Shown here: one piece after another, positions 39,444 to 50,274 of the stretch
How the letters are laid out: the number at the start of each line of letters is the position of its first letter
Position numbering within the stretch: position 1 is the first letter of the stretch
NCBI RefSeq assembly: GCF_002278075.1
Contig: NZ_CP022989.1
Coordinates: forward strand, 1,488,001-1,552,000
Origin: Paraburkholderia aromaticivorans
Lineage (GTDB): Bacteria; Pseudomonadota; Gammaproteobacteria; Burkholderiales; Burkholderiaceae
DNA length: 64,000 nt
Direction: 5' to 3'
Notes under the pieces: model-generated
What the model was told of the DNA's origin: nothing
Databases searched by the model: none
Seen by the model: the letters and a program-made list of their open reading frames with translations, nothing else
Program-made: the position numbers and the translations under genes

Positions 39444-39870
39444 GGAGCGCGACGGCGGGGCGAATCGCGTCCCGCCGTTGCGTTTGACTTGACGCGCGAT
39501 CGCAACAAGCGATCGCAACAAGCTAGCGGACGCCGGCGAACGGCTTACGCGTTGCCACGAGCAGTTGGCGCGTAACCTCTGAATCGCTGACGCATAACCA
39601 CGAGGCGCTGACGCCCGACGACGAGGAGCCAACGGGAGCCAACGGGAGCCAACGTGCACCCGGAAGGAGTCAACGCGCAAGCACGAGCTGCCGCCGCGTA
39701 ACCGCGGGCAACCATGCGCAAGCACGAGCCCAGACCGCGCAAGCGCGAGCCGCCAACGCGTAACCGCAATTCACGAATGCACGCCCGCCGGCCCGCTCAG
39801 CCTTGCAGCCGCCGGCACACCTTCGGGACGCCCCGCTCGAGACAGCCCCGTCAGCGCTTCTTGCGCAGCT
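39444..39870. repeat. Gene-free spacer with short tandem and dispersed repeats
   Basis: This 427-bp stretch holds GCGATCGCAACAA twice in tandem (39496-39521), GGAGCCAACG three times in tandem (39625-39654), GCGCAAGCACGAGC at 39675-39688 and 39716-39729 with a one-base variant at 39737-39750, and GCGTAACCGC at 39696-39705 and 39758-39767. Both strands have open frames here, but they are low-complexity and lack an SD. No gene is supported. Confidence 0.75.
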
Positions 39871-40251
39871 CTAGCGCAACCGCGAAGCGAACAACGCGCC
39901 CGCGATTAATGCCACGCCGCCGACAATCGCAATCGTCTGCCAAGGATTTTCATGCACGTAGTCGTCGGCATCGGAGATCGCGACTTCGGCGCGTTCGCGC
40001 ACGGCATCGCGCGTGTCGTTCAAACGCGCGCGCGCGACTTCGAGCTGCTTGCGAAGCTTGCCGCGCAGCGCCACCGCATCGGCCTGGGTGCCGTCGGCCA
40101 GCGTGGATTCAAGTTCCGACATTAGCGTGCGCAGTTCGCCTGCGATATCTTCGGCCGCGTGGCGGCTATGGCGAGCGATACGCCGCGCACGGCGGCTAGT
40201 ACTGGTCCAGGATTCGCCGAGGGCGTCTCGCGTATTCGGAAGTGCAGTCAT
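39871..40251 (-). CDS. DUF883 / ElaB-YqjD-type membrane-anchored protein
   Basis: A 126-residue protein with a long amphipathic, coiled-coil-like helix (about residues 20-95, many Arg/Ala/Glu) and a C-terminal membrane anchor in HENPWQTIAIVGGVALIAGA. The ENPW plus glycine-rich helix is the signature of the ElaB/YqjD/YgaM family, which in E. coli tethers ribosomes to the inner membrane in stationary phase. The start at 40251 follows GGAGCGACC on the minus strand; a longer frame to 40329 has no SD. Confidence 0.85.
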   Translation of the reverse strand: MTALPNTRDALGESWTSTSRRARRIARHSRHAAEDIAGELRTLMSELESTLADGTQADAVALRGKLRKQLEVARARLNDTRDAVRERAEVAISDADDYVHENPWQTIAIVGGVALIAGALFASRLR

Positions 40252-40510
40252 GGTCGCTCCGTCGATGAAGTAAAAGGGTCCCCGCGCGTTGCCGCAAAGA
40301 GCAGATACACGATCAGACGCGGGAAACATCCCGAGAACGCAACTTTGGTGCCAAACCCGACAGGCCCTGCGGGGCCTTGCCGCAGGCGCTCATTCGTCAG
40401 CAGATATTGCACCGGCTGGCGCATTTGCGGGTCAAATTTACAACGCGTGCATCCATGTCGTCGCTTCACGGCAAACGTGCCGACGAACGCCGTTACGCGT
40501 GCCTGAAAAT

Positions 40511-40542
40511 AAAAACGCCGCCATTGAATACATGACGGCGTT
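40511..40542 (-). terminator. Terminator of the ompW-like gene
   Basis: On the minus strand AACGCCG (40542-40536) pairs with CGGCGTT (40520-40514) around a 15-nt loop that itself contains CAT/ATG, and the read continues into TTTTTATTTTC. Confidence 0.75.
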
Positions 40543-40598
40543 GTCCAAGCCACGAAAATTCGACTACCCTAACTCAACGGCCCTAATTTTCCGAAGCG

Positions 40599-41324
40599 TT
40601 AGAAACGGTAACCGATGTTGACGTAGGTAACGATCGGGTTCAGTTTGATCTTCGTTTCTGATTGCACGTTCAGCGTGCCGACCGGCGTGTTCGCGGCAGT
40701 GCTCAGCTTCGCGGTGGTGCTGAGCGGCAGGTACGAGACTGAAAAGCCCGCGAACCAGTGCTGGTCGAAGGCGTAAGTGAAGCCGGCATTAAACACCGGC
40801 TCCCACGAACTATCCGTAGTGACGCTGGTCGGACCATGCAGAACGTTTGCCTGGAAGGCGCTGTTGGTGATCTTTTCGTCGGTGAACCAGATGCGGCTCA
40901 CGCCGATGCCGAGATACGGGCGGAAAGCGGCGGTCGGCGCATTGAAGTAGTACTTGAACAGCAGAGTCGGGCTCCACTGTTTCGCCTGGCCCAGCTTGCC
41001 GAATTGTGCGAGGCTGCCCGAGCCCTCGAGGTCGAATGAAGGCGGGTAACCGACCACGAGTTCGGCCGCAATGTGGTCAGTAACGAAGTAGCCGGCAGTG
41101 ATGCCGATGGTGTCGGCGGAACTGAGCGATGCGCCCGTGTTGGCTTCTGTGATATTGGTCGGGCTGCCGCCAATGCTCGTCACCTTCAACGGTTCGCTAT
41201 TCGATTGAGGTGCAAGATGGAACCAGCCCGTTGTGACGTAAAAGCTTCCGGCCGATTGCGCGTGAGCTGCCGTTGTCATGCAGGCTAGCGCCGCGATCCC
41301 CGTTACGGCCTGTTTTAATTTCAT
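40599..41324 (-). CDS. OmpW family outer-membrane protein
   Basis: OmpW-type proteins are eight-stranded beta barrels that pass small hydrophobic molecules. The 241-residue precursor has a signal peptide (KQAVTGIAALACMTTAAHAQ) and SAGSFYVTTGWFHLAPQ at the mature start. GITAGYFVTDHIAAELVVGYPP and FRPYLGIGVSRIWF are family features, and the C-terminal Phe of YVNIGYRF fits BAM recognition. GGAGGAGCACAT is a strong SD that sets the start at 41324; 19 upstream codons are excluded. Single gene with its own terminator. Confidence 0.92.
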   Translation of the reverse strand: MKLKQAVTGIAALACMTTAAHAQSAGSFYVTTGWFHLAPQSNSEPLKVTSIGGSPTNITEANTGASLSSADTIGITAGYFVTDHIAAELVVGYPPSFDLEGSGSLAQFGKLGQAKQWSPTLLFKYYFNAPTAAFRPYLGIGVSRIWFTDEKITNSAFQANVLHGPTSVTTDSSWEPVFNAGFTYAFDQHWFAGFSVSYLPLSTTAKLSTAANTPVGTLNVQSETKIKLNPIVTYVNIGYRF

Positions 41325-41511
41325 ATGTGCTCCTCCAAAAAAGGCCCGCTCATTATGACGAGAACGTTTGAAACAAACCATACGCGGCGGTTAGAGCTTT
41401 CTCCCTAAGCTCCGCGCGGTTTCTGGCTCTGCCGCGCCGCGCCGAACCTTGCGCGGATGCGGTTCTTCGGACCTTCGGGTATGTACCAACGCGACTATTG
41501 GATACTCCAGC

Positions 41512-42219
41512 ATGGCACGGCTTGCACGTCTCTATGTCCCTGACCAGCCGCAGCACGTCATCCTCCGCGGGCTCGATCAGCAGCCCGCATTCGTCGACGA
41601 CCAGGACTACGAGCTTTTCATCGATTGTCTGAAAGCGGCTTCACGCGACCATCACCTGTCCATCCACGCGTATGCGTTGATGCCCGGCGCGGTGCAACTA
41701 CTCGTCACGCCGACCGAGGAGTCGAGTCTGCCGAAGGCGATGCAGGCGGTCGGTCGCCGCTACGTGGCGCACTTTAACAGGCGCTACGCGCGCCGAGGCA
41801 CGTTGTGGGAGGGGCGCTACAGGGCGACAGTGATCGAAGGCGAGCGCTACTTCCTGCTGGCGAGCCGCGTCGTCGAGATGTGTCCGGTGCGCGCCGGCCT
41901 CGTGGGCGCGCCGGAAGATTACCGCTGGTCGAGCTACCGCCATCACATCGGCCTCACGCTCGACAGCCTGATCACCGATCACCCGCTGTACTGGTCGCTC
42001 GGCAATACGCCGTTCGAACGGCAGCGCGCGTACCGGGAACTATGCGAGCAGCCGCTCGACGAACGCGAAGCCAGCCAGCTTCAGCAAGCCACCCTGAAAG
42101 GCTGGGTTCTGGGCAGCGACACGTACCGCGAATGGGCGGCGCGGGCCGCCAACCGGCGTGTCTCGCCGCTGCCGCGGGGGCGCCCGCGCAAGGTGCGCGA
42201 AACGCCGCAGCAGCAATAA
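41512..42219 (+). CDS. RAYT / Y1-transposase relative lacking catalytic residues
   Basis: The 235-residue protein aligns with the REP-associated tyrosine transposases (IS200/IS605 Y1 fold): PQHVILRGLDQQ at the start, HAYALMP at about 52-58, YVAHFNRRYARRGTLWEGRY at about 84-103, PVRAGLVGAPEDYRWSSY at about 125-142. The family HUH motif MPNHVHLL reads MPGAVQLL here (Ala60, Gln62), and the helix usually reading RYIELNPVRA reads RVVEMCPVRA, so the likely nucleophile Tyr is Val120. The gene is intact and lies between ompW and gltB with no terminal repeats, suggesting a domesticated protein. Start ATG 41512; SD weak. Confidence 0.85.
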   Translation: MARLARLYVPDQPQHVILRGLDQQPAFVDDQDYELFIDCLKAASRDHHLSIHAYALMPGAVQLLVTPTEESSLPKAMQAVGRRYVAHFNRRYARRGTLWEGRYRATVIEGERYFLLASRVVEMCPVRAGLVGAPEDYRWSSYRHHIGLTLDSLITDHPLYWSLGNTPFERQRAYRELCEQPLDEREASQLQQATLKGWVLGSDTYREWAARAANRRVSPLPRGRPRKVRETPQQQ

Positions 42220-42525
42220 AACGTTTCGCATCAAAGGGCTGCATCGAAACGGCATCTTCGCATGCCGTTTTCTTTTGCACGGTTTTGATATGGCACCAAT
42301 AAAAACTGGCTGCAATGCACCAACTTGATAATTGGGGTTCAATCATCACGTTTTATTTGCTATTCCATTGATTCGTCGCGTATATTCCGAATTCCGGCGC
42401 TTTTTGACACGCGTAGCATCGAGCGTTGAGCGCGCCGTCGCGGTCGCGAACGCGGTTGTAAATCGCACTGCGGCAATAGAAAAACGGTTTAACGGCCTGT
42501 CCGGCCCCTCACAGACGGTGTCCCC
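42220..42525. other. Intergenic region upstream of gltB
   Basis: 306 bp with a terminator at its start (42247-42270) and a possible -35 TTGACA at 42404-42409 in front of gltB, with no matching -10 at 16-18 bp. AT-rich sequence around 42340-42400 is unlike its surroundings and is a plausible regulator-binding zone. No ORF supported. Confidence 0.4.
42247..42270 (+). terminator. Terminator after the RAYT-like gene
   Basis: AAACGGCAT (42247-42255) and ATGCCGTTT (42262-42270) pair around CTTCGC, followed by TCTTTT. Confidence 0.8.
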
Positions 42526-45500
42526 ATGAACGACCACCAGCAACCGCTCCACCCGGTTCCCGCCGCGCAAGGTCTGTACGACCCGCAAAACGAGCATGAC
42601 GCCTGCGGCGTCGGCTTTGTCGCTCACATCAAGGGCAAGAAAAGCCACGAGATCATCGAGCAGGGCCTGAAGATTCTCGAGAACCTCGATCACCGGGGCG
42701 CCGTCGGCGCCGATCCGCTGATGGGCGACGGCGCGGGCATCCTGATCCAGATCCCGGACGGCTTCTATCGCGAGGAAATGGCGAAGCAGGGCGTGGTGCT
42801 GCCGCCGCACGGCGAATACGGCGTCGGCATGGTCTTCCTGCCGAAGGAACACGCATCGCGTCTCGCCTGTGAACAGGAGCTGGAGCGCACGGTGAAGGCC
42901 GAAGGCCAGGTCGTGCTGGGCTGGCGCGACGTGCCGGTCGACCACACCATGCCGATTTCGCCCACCGTCAAGGCGAGCGAGCCGCTGATCCGCCAGATCT
43001 TCATCGGCCGCGGCAAGGACATCATGGTGACCGACGCGCTCGAGCGGAAGCTGTACGTGATCCGCAAGACCGCAAGCCACCGCATCCAGGCGCTCAAGCT
43101 CAAGCACGGCAAGGAATACTTCGTGCCGTCCATGTCGGCGCGCACGATCGTCTACAAAGGCCTGCTGCTGGCCGGCCAGGTCGGCGTGTACTACCGCGAC
43201 CTGCAGGACGAGCGCACGGTATCGGCCCTCGCGCTGGTGCATCAACGCTTCTCGACCAACACGTTTCCGGCGTGGGAACTGGCTCACCCGTACCGCATGA
43301 TCGCCCACAACGGCGAAATCAACACGGTCAAGGGCAACGTCAACTGGCTCAACGCCCGTACCGGCGCGATCGCGAGCCACGTGCTCGGCGACGATCTGCC
43401 CAAGCTCTGGCCGCTGATCTATCCGGGCCAATCGGACACCGCCTCGTTCGACAACTGTCTCGAACTGCTGGTGATGGCCGGCTACCCCCTCGTCCACGCA
43501 ATGATGATGATGATCCCGGAAGCCTGGGAACAGCACACGCTGATGGACGACAACCGCCGCGCGTTTTACGAATACCACGCCGCGATGATGGAGCCGTGGG
43601 ACGGCCCCGCTGCAATCGCCTTCACCGACGGCCGGCAGATCGGCGCGACGCTCGACCGTAACGGCCTGCGTCCGGCGCGCTACATCGTCACGGACGACGA
43701 CCTCGTCATCATGGCGTCGGAAGCCGGCACGCTGCCTATCCCTGAGTCGAAGATCGTCAAGAAATGGCGTCTGCAGCCGGGCAAGATGTTCCTGATCGAC
43801 ATGGAACACGGCCGCATCATCGACGACAAGGAACTGAAGGACAACCTCGCGAACGCCAAGCCGTACAAGAGCTGGATCGACGCCGTGCGCATCAAGCTCG
43901 ACGAAATCGAGGCGAAGGCCGAAGACGTCGCCACGGAACGCCGCGAGGCCGCCGCGCTGCTGGATCGTCAGCAGGCGTTCGGCTATACGCAGGAAGACCT
44001 CAAGTTCCTGATGGCGCCGATGGCGCAAGCCGGCGAAGAAGCAGTCGGCTCGATGGGCAACGACTCGCCGCTGGCCGTCATGTCCAACAAGAACAAGACG
44101 CTCTACCACTACTTCAAGCAGCTGTTCGCGCAAGTGACGAACCCGCCGATCGATCCGATCCGCGAAAACATGGTGATGTCGCTGGTGTCGTTCGTCGGTC
44201 CGAAGCCGAACCTGCTGGACACGAACAACATCAACCCGCCGATGCGTCTCGAAGTGTCGCAGCCGGTGCTCGACTTCAAGGACATCGCGAAGATCCGCGA
44301 AATCGATCAGTACACGGGCGGCAAGTTCAGCTCCTATGAACTGAACATCTGCTATCCGGTGGCGTGGGGCAAGGAAGGTATCGAAGCGCGCCTCGCTTCG
44401 CTGTGCGCGGAAGCCGTCGATGCGGTCAAGTCCGGCTACAACATGCTGATCGTGTCGGACCGCAAGACCGACCGCGACAACGTGGCGATTCCGGCGCTGC
44501 TGGCCACCGCTGCGATCCATACGCACCTCGTGCAGCAAGGTCTGCGCACGAGCACGGGTCTGGTCGTCGAAACCGGCTCGGCGCGTGAAACGCACCACTT
44601 CGCGCTGCTCGCGGGCTACGGCGCGGAAGCCGTGCACCCGTACCTCGCAATGGAAACGCTCGGCCAGCTCGCCGCCGGCCTGAAGGGCGACCTGTCGCCG
44701 GAAAAGGCGGTCTACAACTTCACCAAGGCTGTGGGCAAGGGCCTGATGAAGGTCATGTCGAAGATGGGCATTTCGACCTACATGTCGTACACCGGCGCGC
44801 AGATTTTCGAAGCGGTCGGTCTGGCTGAAGACCTGGTGGTGAAATACTTCAAGGGCACTTCGTCGAAGGTGGGCGGCATCGGTCTGTTCGACGTGGCGGA
44901 AGAAGCGATCCGTCTGCACCGCGAAGCGTTCGGCGACAACCCGATTCTCGCCAACATGCTCGACGCAGGCGGCGAATACGCATACCGCGTGCGCGGCGAA
45001 GAACACATGTGGACGCCGGACGCGATCGCCAAGCTGCAACACTCGGCGCGCAGCAACTCGTACCAGACGTACAAGGAATACGCGCATCTGATCAACGATC
45101 AGACCAAGCGCCACATGACGTTCCGCGGCCTGTTCGAATTCAAGTTCGATCCGACCAAGGCCATCCCGCTCGACGAAGTCGAACCGGCGAAGGAAATCGT
45201 CAAGCGTTTCGCCACCGGTGCAATGTCGCTGGGCTCGATCAGCACGGAAGCTCACGCCACGCTGGCAATCGCCATGAACCGTATCGGCGGCAAGTCGAAC
45301 ACGGGCGAAGGCGGCGAGGACGTGAACCGCTACCGCAACGAATTGCGCGGCATTCCGATCAAGAACGGCGACACGATGAAGTCCGTGATCGGCGACGAAG
45401 TGATCGTGGACATTCCGCTGAAGGCGGGCGATTCGCTGCGCTCGAAGATCAAGCAGGTGGCGTCGGGCCGTTTCGGCGTGACGGCGGAATACCTCGCGTC

Positions 45501-47229
45501 CGCTGATCAGATCCAGATCAAGATGGCGCAGGGCGCGAAGCCGGGCGAAGGCGGTCAGCTGCCGGGCCACAAGGTGTCGGAATACATCGGCAAGCTGCGT
45601 TACTCGGTGCCGGGCGTCGGCCTGATTTCGCCGCCCCCGCACCACGACATCTACTCGATCGAAGATCTGGCGCAGCTGATTCACGATCTGAAGAACGCCA
45701 ACTCGGCGGCCAGCGTCTCGGTGAAGCTGGTGTCCGAATCGGGCGTCGGCACGGTTGCCGCAGGTGTGGCCAAGGCCAAGGCCGATCACGTCGTGATCGC
45801 CGGTCATGATGGCGGCACGGGCGCGTCGCCGCTGTCGTCGGTGAAGCACGCCGGCACGCCGTGGGAACTGGGCCTGGCCGAAACGCAGCAAACGCTGGTG
45901 CTGAACCAGTTGCGCGGCCGTATCCGCGTGCAGGCCGACGGTCAGATGAAGACCGGCCGCGACGTCGTGATCGGCGCGCTGCTCGGCGCGGACGAGTTCG
46001 GTTTCGCGACGGCGCCGCTCGTCGTCGAAGGCTGCATCATGATGCGCAAGTGCCATCTGAACACCTGCCCGGTCGGCGTCGCGACGCAAGATCCGGTGCT
46101 GCGTGCGAAGTTCCAGGGCCAGCCGGAACACGTCGTGAACTTCTTCTTCTTCGTTGCAGAAGAAGCGCGCGAAATCATGGCGCAACTGGGCATTCGCAAG
46201 TTCGAAGACCTGGTCGGCCACGCCGAACTGCTCGATACGAAGAAGGGCATCGAACACTGGAAGGCGAAGGGTCTCGACTTTTCGCGCGTGTTCTATCAGC
46301 CGCAAGTCTCGGCGGAAGTGGCGCGCAAGCATGTCGACGTGCAGGACCATGGTCTGGACAAGGCACTCGACCACACGCTGATCGAAAAGGCGAAGGCGGC
46401 GATCGAGAAGGGCGAGCACGTCTCGTTCATCCAGCCGGTGCGTAACGTGAACCGTACGGTCGGCGCGATGCTGTCCGGCACGATCGCGAAGAAGTACGGC
46501 CACGACGGCCTGCCCGACGACACGATTCACATCCAGTTGAAGGGCACCGCGGGTCAGAGCTTCGGCGCGTTCCTCGCGAAGGGCATCACGCTGGATCTGG
46601 TCGGCGACGGCAACGACTACGTCGGCAAGGGTCTGTCGGGCGGGCGCATCATCATCCGTCCGACCAACGATTTCCGCGGCAAGTCGGAAGAGAACATCAT
46701 CTGCGGCAATACGGTGATGTACGGCGCGATCGAAGGCGAGTCGTTCTTCCGCGGCGTGGCAGGCGAGCGTTTCTGCGTGCGTAACTCCGGCGCGACGGCG
46801 GTTGTCGAAGGCACGGGCGATCACGGTTGCGAATACATGACGGGCGGCACGGTGGTCGTGCTCGGTGAAACGGGCCGTAATTTCGCGGCCGGCATGTCGG
46901 GCGGCGTCGCTTACGTGTTCGATCCGGACAACACGTTCGCAGGCAAGTGCAATAAGTCGATGGTCGCGCTCGATCCGGTCTTGCAACAGGCCGAACAGGA
47001 GCGCACGGTCGACAAGGGCCTGTGGCACACCGGCACGACCGACGAAGCGCTGCTCAAGGGACTCATCGAGCGTCACTTCCAGTTCACGGGTTCGCCGCGG
47101 GCCAAGGCGCTGCTCGAAAACTGGGACGCGTCGCGCCGTCAGTTCGTGAAGGTGTTCCCGACCGAATACAAGCGCGCGCTGGGCGAAATGGCTGCGAAGA
47201 AGGCGAACAAGGAAGTGCTCGCCGCCTGA
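42526..47229 (+). CDS. gltB: Glutamate synthase (NADPH) large subunit
   Basis: GltB makes two glutamates from glutamine and 2-oxoglutarate. The 1567-residue protein has a class II amidotransferase domain whose nucleophile is Cys27 ([12 protein letters not shown]), exposed after removal of a 26-residue propeptide. A central domain and an FMN-binding synthase domain follow ([21 protein letters not shown], about 1040; [13 protein letters not shown], about 1090). The 3Fe-4S Cys cluster is [12 protein letters not shown] (about 1170), and the glycine-rich beta-helix is at the end. The start is ATG 42526. gltD follows after 120 bp. Confidence 0.98.
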   Translation: MNDHQQPLHPVPAAQGLYDPQNEHDACGVGFVAHIKGKKSHEIIEQGLKILENLDHRGAVGADPLMGDGAGILIQIPDGFYREEMAKQGVVLPPHGEYGVGMVFLPKEHASRLACEQELERTVKAEGQVVLGWRDVPVDHTMPISPTVKASEPLIRQIFIGRGKDIMVTDALERKLYVIRKTASHRIQALKLKHGKEYFVPSMSARTIVYKGLLLAGQVGVYYRDLQDERTVSALALVHQRFSTNTFPAWELAHPYRMIAHNGEINTVKGNVNWLNARTGAIASHVLGDDLPKLWPLIYPGQSDTASFDNCLELLVMAGYPLVHAMMMMIPEAWEQHTLMDDNRRAFYEYHAAMMEPWDGPAAIAFTDGRQIGATLDRNGLRPARYIVTDDDLVIMASEAGTLPIPESKIVKKWRLQPGKMFLIDMEHGRIIDDKELKDNLANAKPYKSWIDAVRIKLDEIEAKAEDVATERREAAALLDRQQAFGYTQEDLKFLMAPMAQAGEEAVGSMGNDSPLAVMSNKNKTLYHYFKQLFAQVTNPPIDPIRENMVMSLVSFVGPKPNLLDTNNINPPMRLEVSQPVLDFKDIAKIREIDQYTGGKFSSYELNICYPVAWGKEGIEARLASLCAEAVDAVKSGYNMLIVSDRKTDRDNVAIPALLATAAIHTHLVQQGLRTSTGLVVETGSARETHHFALLAGYGAEAVHPYLAMETLGQLAAGLKGDLSPEKAVYNFTKAVGKGLMKVMSKMGISTYMSYTGAQIFEAVGLAEDLVVKYFKGTSSKVGGIGLFDVAEEAIRLHREAFGDNPILANMLDAGGEYAYRVRGEEHMWTPDAIAKLQHSARSNSYQTYKEYAHLINDQTKRHMTFRGLFEFKFDPTKAIPLDEVEPAKEIVKRFATGAMSLGSISTEAHATLAIAMNRIGGKSNTGEGGEDVNRYRNELRGIPIKNGDTMKSVIGDEVIVDIPLKAGDSLRSKIKQVASGRFGVTAEYLASADQIQIKMAQGAKPGEGGQLPGHKVSEYIGKLRYSVPGVGLISPPPHHDIYSIEDLAQLIHDLKNANSAASVSVKLVSESGVGTVAAGVAKAKADHVVIAGHDGGTGASPLSSVKHAGTPWELGLAETQQTLVLNQLRGRIRVQADGQMKTGRDVVIGALLGADEFGFATAPLVVEGCIMMRKCHLNTCPVGVATQDPVLRAKFQGQPEHVVNFFFFVAEEAREIMAQLGIRKFEDLVGHAELLDTKKGIEHWKAKGLDFSRVFYQPQVSAEVARKHVDVQDHGLDKALDHTLIEKAKAAIEKGEHVSFIQPVRNVNRTVGAMLSGTIAKKYGHDGLPDDTIHIQLKGTAGQSFGAFLAKGITLDLVGDGNDYVGKGLSGGRIIIRPTNDFRGKSEENIICGNTVMYGAIEGESFFRGVAGERFCVRNSGATAVVEGTGDHGCEYMTGGTVVVLGETGRNFAAGMSGGVAYVFDPDNTFAGKCNKSMVALDPVLQQAEQERTVDKGLWHTGTTDEALLKGLIERHFQFTGSPRAKALLENWDASRRQFVKVFPTEYKRALGEMAAKKANKEVLAA

Positions 47230-47349
47230 TCCGCAACGCCATTCATCAGCAGGACGTCACCTTTAGCCGTACCCGCCGCGTGCGACCGATCCACGGTGCC
47301 GCGCGGCGGGTCCAGATCACCCCTAGATACAGATAGAGAAGAGAACCAC

Positions 47350-48819
47350 ATGGGCAAGGCAACCGGTTTTCTCGAGTTCGAACGCCGCCACGAGGCGTAC
47401 GAAGCTCCGCTCACGCGTGTGAAGCACTACAAGGAATTCGTCGCCGCACTGACCGACGACGAAGCGAAGATTCAAGGCGCACGTTGCATGGACTGCGGCA
47501 TTCCGTTCTGCAACAACGGCTGCCCGGTGAACAACATCATCCCGGACTTCAACGACCTGGTGTTCCATCAGGACTGGAAGAACGCGATTGAAGTGCTGCA
47601 CTCCACGAACAACTTCCCCGAGTTCACGGGCCGCATCTGCCCGGCACCGTGCGAAGCGGCGTGCACGCTCGGCATCAACAACGACCCGGTCGGCATCAAG
47701 TCGATCGAACACGCGATCATCGACAAGGCATGGACCGAAGGCTGGGTCGCGCCGCTGCCGCCGAAGCACAAGACCGGCAAGAAGGTCGCCGTGGTCGGAT
47801 CCGGCCCCGCCGGTTTGGCTGTCGCGCAGCAACTCGCGCGCGCGGGGCACGATGTCACTGTGTTCGAGAAGAACGATCGCATCGGCGGCTTGCTGCGTTA
47901 CGGCATTCCCGACTTCAAGTTGGAGAAGTGGCTGATCGATCGCCGCATGCGCCAGATGGAAGCCGAAGGCGTGACGTTCCGCGCCAACGTATTCATCGGC
48001 AAACCGGATTCGCTGCCGGCGCATATCGGCAACACGGCGAAGGAAACCATCACGCCGGATCAGTTGAAGGAAGAGTTCGACGCGGTGGTGATCGCGGGCG
48101 GTTCGGAAACGCCGCGCGATCTGCCGGTGCCGGGCCGCGAGCTGGAAGGCATCCACTACGCGATGGAATTCCTGCCGCAACAGAACAAGGTCAATGCCGG
48201 CGACAAGGTCGCGAACCAGTTGCTCGCGAAGGGCAAGCATGTGGTCGTGATCGGCGGCGGCGATACGGGTTCGGACTGCGTGGGCACGTCGAATCGTCAT
48301 GGCGCGAAGAGCGTCACGCAATTCGAACTGCTGCCGCAACCGCCGGAAGAAGAGAACAAGCCGCTCGTGTGGCCGTACTGGCCGATCAAGCTGCGCACGT
48401 CATCGTCGCATGATGAAGGCTGCTCGCGTGATTGGGCGGTCGCGACCAAGCGCCTCGAAGGAAAGAACGGCAAGGTCGAGAAGCTGATTGCCGCGCGCGT
48501 CGAATGGAAGGACGGCAAGATGCAGGAAGTGCCGGGTTCCGAATTCGAAATGAAGGCCGATCTGGTGCTGCTCGCAATGGGCTTCACGCAACCGGTGTCG
48601 CCGGTGCTCGAAGCGTTCGGCGTCGACAAGGATGCGCGTGGCAATGTGCGTTCGTCGACCGAGGGCGATAAGGCGTATTACACGTCGGTGGACAAGGTGT
48701 TCACCGCGGGCGACATGCGTCGCGGTCAGTCGCTGGTGGTGTGGGCGATTCGCGAAGGCCGCCAGTGCGCGCGTTCTGTCGACGCGTTCCTGATGGGGCA
48801 TTCGGAACTGCCGCGCTAA
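47350..48819 (+). CDS. gltD: Glutamate synthase (NADPH) small subunit
   Basis: GltD takes electrons from NADPH through FAD and two 4Fe-4S clusters to GltB. The 489-residue protein has Cys motifs [14 protein letters not shown] (about 46) and [12 protein letters not shown] (about 98), an FAD-binding [17 protein letters not shown] (about 153-169), and an NADPH-binding [12 protein letters not shown] (about 304-315). The AAGAGAACCAC leader gives a moderate SD. The upstream open frame to 47296 is not part of the family sequence. Confidence 0.97.
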   Translation: MGKATGFLEFERRHEAYEAPLTRVKHYKEFVAALTDDEAKIQGARCMDCGIPFCNNGCPVNNIIPDFNDLVFHQDWKNAIEVLHSTNNFPEFTGRICPAPCEAACTLGINNDPVGIKSIEHAIIDKAWTEGWVAPLPPKHKTGKKVAVVGSGPAGLAVAQQLARAGHDVTVFEKNDRIGGLLRYGIPDFKLEKWLIDRRMRQMEAEGVTFRANVFIGKPDSLPAHIGNTAKETITPDQLKEEFDAVVIAGGSETPRDLPVPGRELEGIHYAMEFLPQQNKVNAGDKVANQLLAKGKHVVVIGGGDTGSDCVGTSNRHGAKSVTQFELLPQPPEEENKPLVWPYWPIKLRTSSSHDEGCSRDWAVATKRLEGKNGKVEKLIAARVEWKDGKMQEVPGSEFEMKADLVLLAMGFTQPVSPVLEAFGVDKDARGNVRSSTEGDKAYYTSVDKVFTAGDMRRGQSLVVWAIREGRQCARSVDAFLMGHSELPR

Positions 48820-48927
48820 ACGTCTCCGGTCGGTTTTGGCGCTTTGGCGCGAAGGCCGACCACTGCTTGCAGGAAGAGGTGGAGACGACAATGTGCCGCG
48901 TCAGCGGCGCAACGAGCGGTGAAAAAC

Positions 48928-48960
48928 AAAGCCGGGCACCTGAGAGGGTGACCCGGCTTT
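48928..48960. terminator. Bidirectional terminator between gltD and dadA-like gene
   Basis: AAAGCCGGG (48928-48936) pairs with CCCGGCTTT (48952-48960), with an inner CACC/GGTG stem. The plus strand ends in five T; the minus strand continues GTTTTTC. Confidence 0.85.
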
Positions 48961-48982
48961 TTCATTTCGGCGTGCGGCGGCG

Positions 48983-50257
48983 CTACGCGCGTGACTTGCC
49001 ATATCGCGCCAACGTCAGTCCATCCAGATCGATCTCCGGCCTGCGGTGCGTGATCAGATCCGCGACCACCCGCCCCGAACCCATCGACATCGCCCAGCCT
49101 GTCGAACCGTGCCCGAGGTTCAGCCACAGTTTCTCCACGCCGGACGGACCGAGCAGCGGCGCGCCATCGGGCGTCATCGGACGGCGGCCTACCCAGAAAT
49201 GCGCGGACGTGGGAGTGGCGGCGTGCGGGAACCAGTCGCTGAGCACTTTCATCAGTGTTTGCAGGGCCTGTTCGCGCAAGGTGGTCCGGCGATTGCCGAG
49301 TTCGGCGGTGCCGGCCACCCGCAGGTTATTGCCGAAGCGCGTGATCGCCGTTTTCAGCGATTCGTCCATCAACGCGGCGCGCGGCGCTTTCTCTTCATCG
49401 GTGACGGGGAGCGTCGCCGAATAGCCTTTCACCGGATAGAGCGGCACCGTCACGCCGAGCCGCGCGAGCAGCGCGGCGCTGTCGACGCCCAGCGCCACCA
49501 CCACGGCATCCGCATGCAACATCTCCGCGCCGCGCTCGCTTTCGATACGCACCGCGCGCACGGCACCGCCTTGTACATCGAGCGACGTGACGCGCGTGTC
49601 GAAACGGAAGCGCACGTCGTGGCGTTCGCAGATCGCGCGCAGTTCGCGGGTGAAGCGGGCGCAATCGCCGGCTTCGTCGTCGGGCAGATAGAGGCCCGCG
49701 AGCGGCGCCTGACGCGCCCACCGCAAGCCCGGCTCGATCTCGACGCACTGCGCCGCACTGACTTCCCGATGCGCGATACCGGCATCGCGCAGCACGGCGA
49801 GCGCCGGCTGCGCGAGCTCGACGTCGTACTCGCTACGGAACAACTGCAGATAGCCCTGGCTGCGGCCGTAGTCGAACGGATGGCGGCTGCGGAATTCGTG
49901 CAGACACTCACGGCTGTAGTAAGCAATGCGCTGCATGCGCTGCTTGTTGACGCGAAACCGTTCGAGGTCGCATTCATGCAGCCAGCGGGCGATCCAGCGC
50001 CACTGGGCCGGATCGAAGCTCGGGCGGAAGATCAGCGGCGAGGCCGGCTTGAACAGGTACTTGAGGATCTTCATGGGCATACCGGGCGCGGCCCAGGGCG
50101 TCACGTAGCCCGGCGCGATCACGCCCGCGTTACCGAAACTGGTGGACAGCGCGACATCCGGCTCGCGCTCGATCACGGTCACTTCGCAGCCCTGCTGGCG
50201 CAGGTAAAAAGCGGTGGCGACGCCGATCACGCCGCCGCCCAGAACAATCGTTTTCAT
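48983..50257 (-). CDS. dadA: D-amino acid dehydrogenase-like FAD oxidoreductase
   Basis: DadA-type enzymes oxidise D-amino acids to 2-oxo acids at the inner membrane and pass electrons to quinone. The 424-residue product starts with the FAD dinucleotide fold VLGGGVIGVATAFYLRQQG (about residues 5-23), then FGNAGVIAPGYVTPWAAPGM (about 41-60). It ends with GRRPMTPDGAPLLGP (about 360) and LNLGHGSTGWAMSMGSG. Other members of the DAO family with different substrates cannot be ruled out. It is cotranscribed with the MFS gene 17 bp upstream, so the transporter may import the substrate. Confidence 0.85.
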   Translation of the reverse strand: MKTIVLGGGVIGVATAFYLRQQGCEVTVIEREPDVALSTSFGNAGVIAPGYVTPWAAPGMPMKILKYLFKPASPLIFRPSFDPAQWRWIARWLHECDLERFRVNKQRMQRIAYYSRECLHEFRSRHPFDYGRSQGYLQLFRSEYDVELAQPALAVLRDAGIAHREVSAAQCVEIEPGLRWARQAPLAGLYLPDDEAGDCARFTRELRAICERHDVRFRFDTRVTSLDVQGGAVRAVRIESERGAEMLHADAVVVALGVDSAALLARLGVTVPLYPVKGYSATLPVTDEEKAPRAALMDESLKTAITRFGNNLRVAGTAELGNRRTTLREQALQTLMKVLSDWFPHAATPTSAHFWVGRRPMTPDGAPLLGPSGVEKLWLNLGHGSTGWAMSMGSGRVVADLITHRRPEIDLDGLTLARYGKSRA

Positions 50258-50274
50258 GTGTGTGGACGGCGAGT

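Noticed and set aside
39714..40199. Plus-strand ORF of 161 codons over the repeats and the DUF883 gene
   Set aside because: Arg/Pro-rich low-complexity sequence antisense to a recognised gene, with no SD.
41449..42300. Active insertion sequence around the RAYT-like gene
   Set aside because: No terminal inverted repeats, target duplication or REP pairs were seen, and the catalytic residues are missing.
42346..47076. A 1576-codon open frame on the minus strand opposite gltB
   Set aside because: It is the antisense shadow of gltB caused by high-GC codon usage. It is rich in His, Arg, Asp and Val, has no recognisable domain, and the plus-strand protein is certain.
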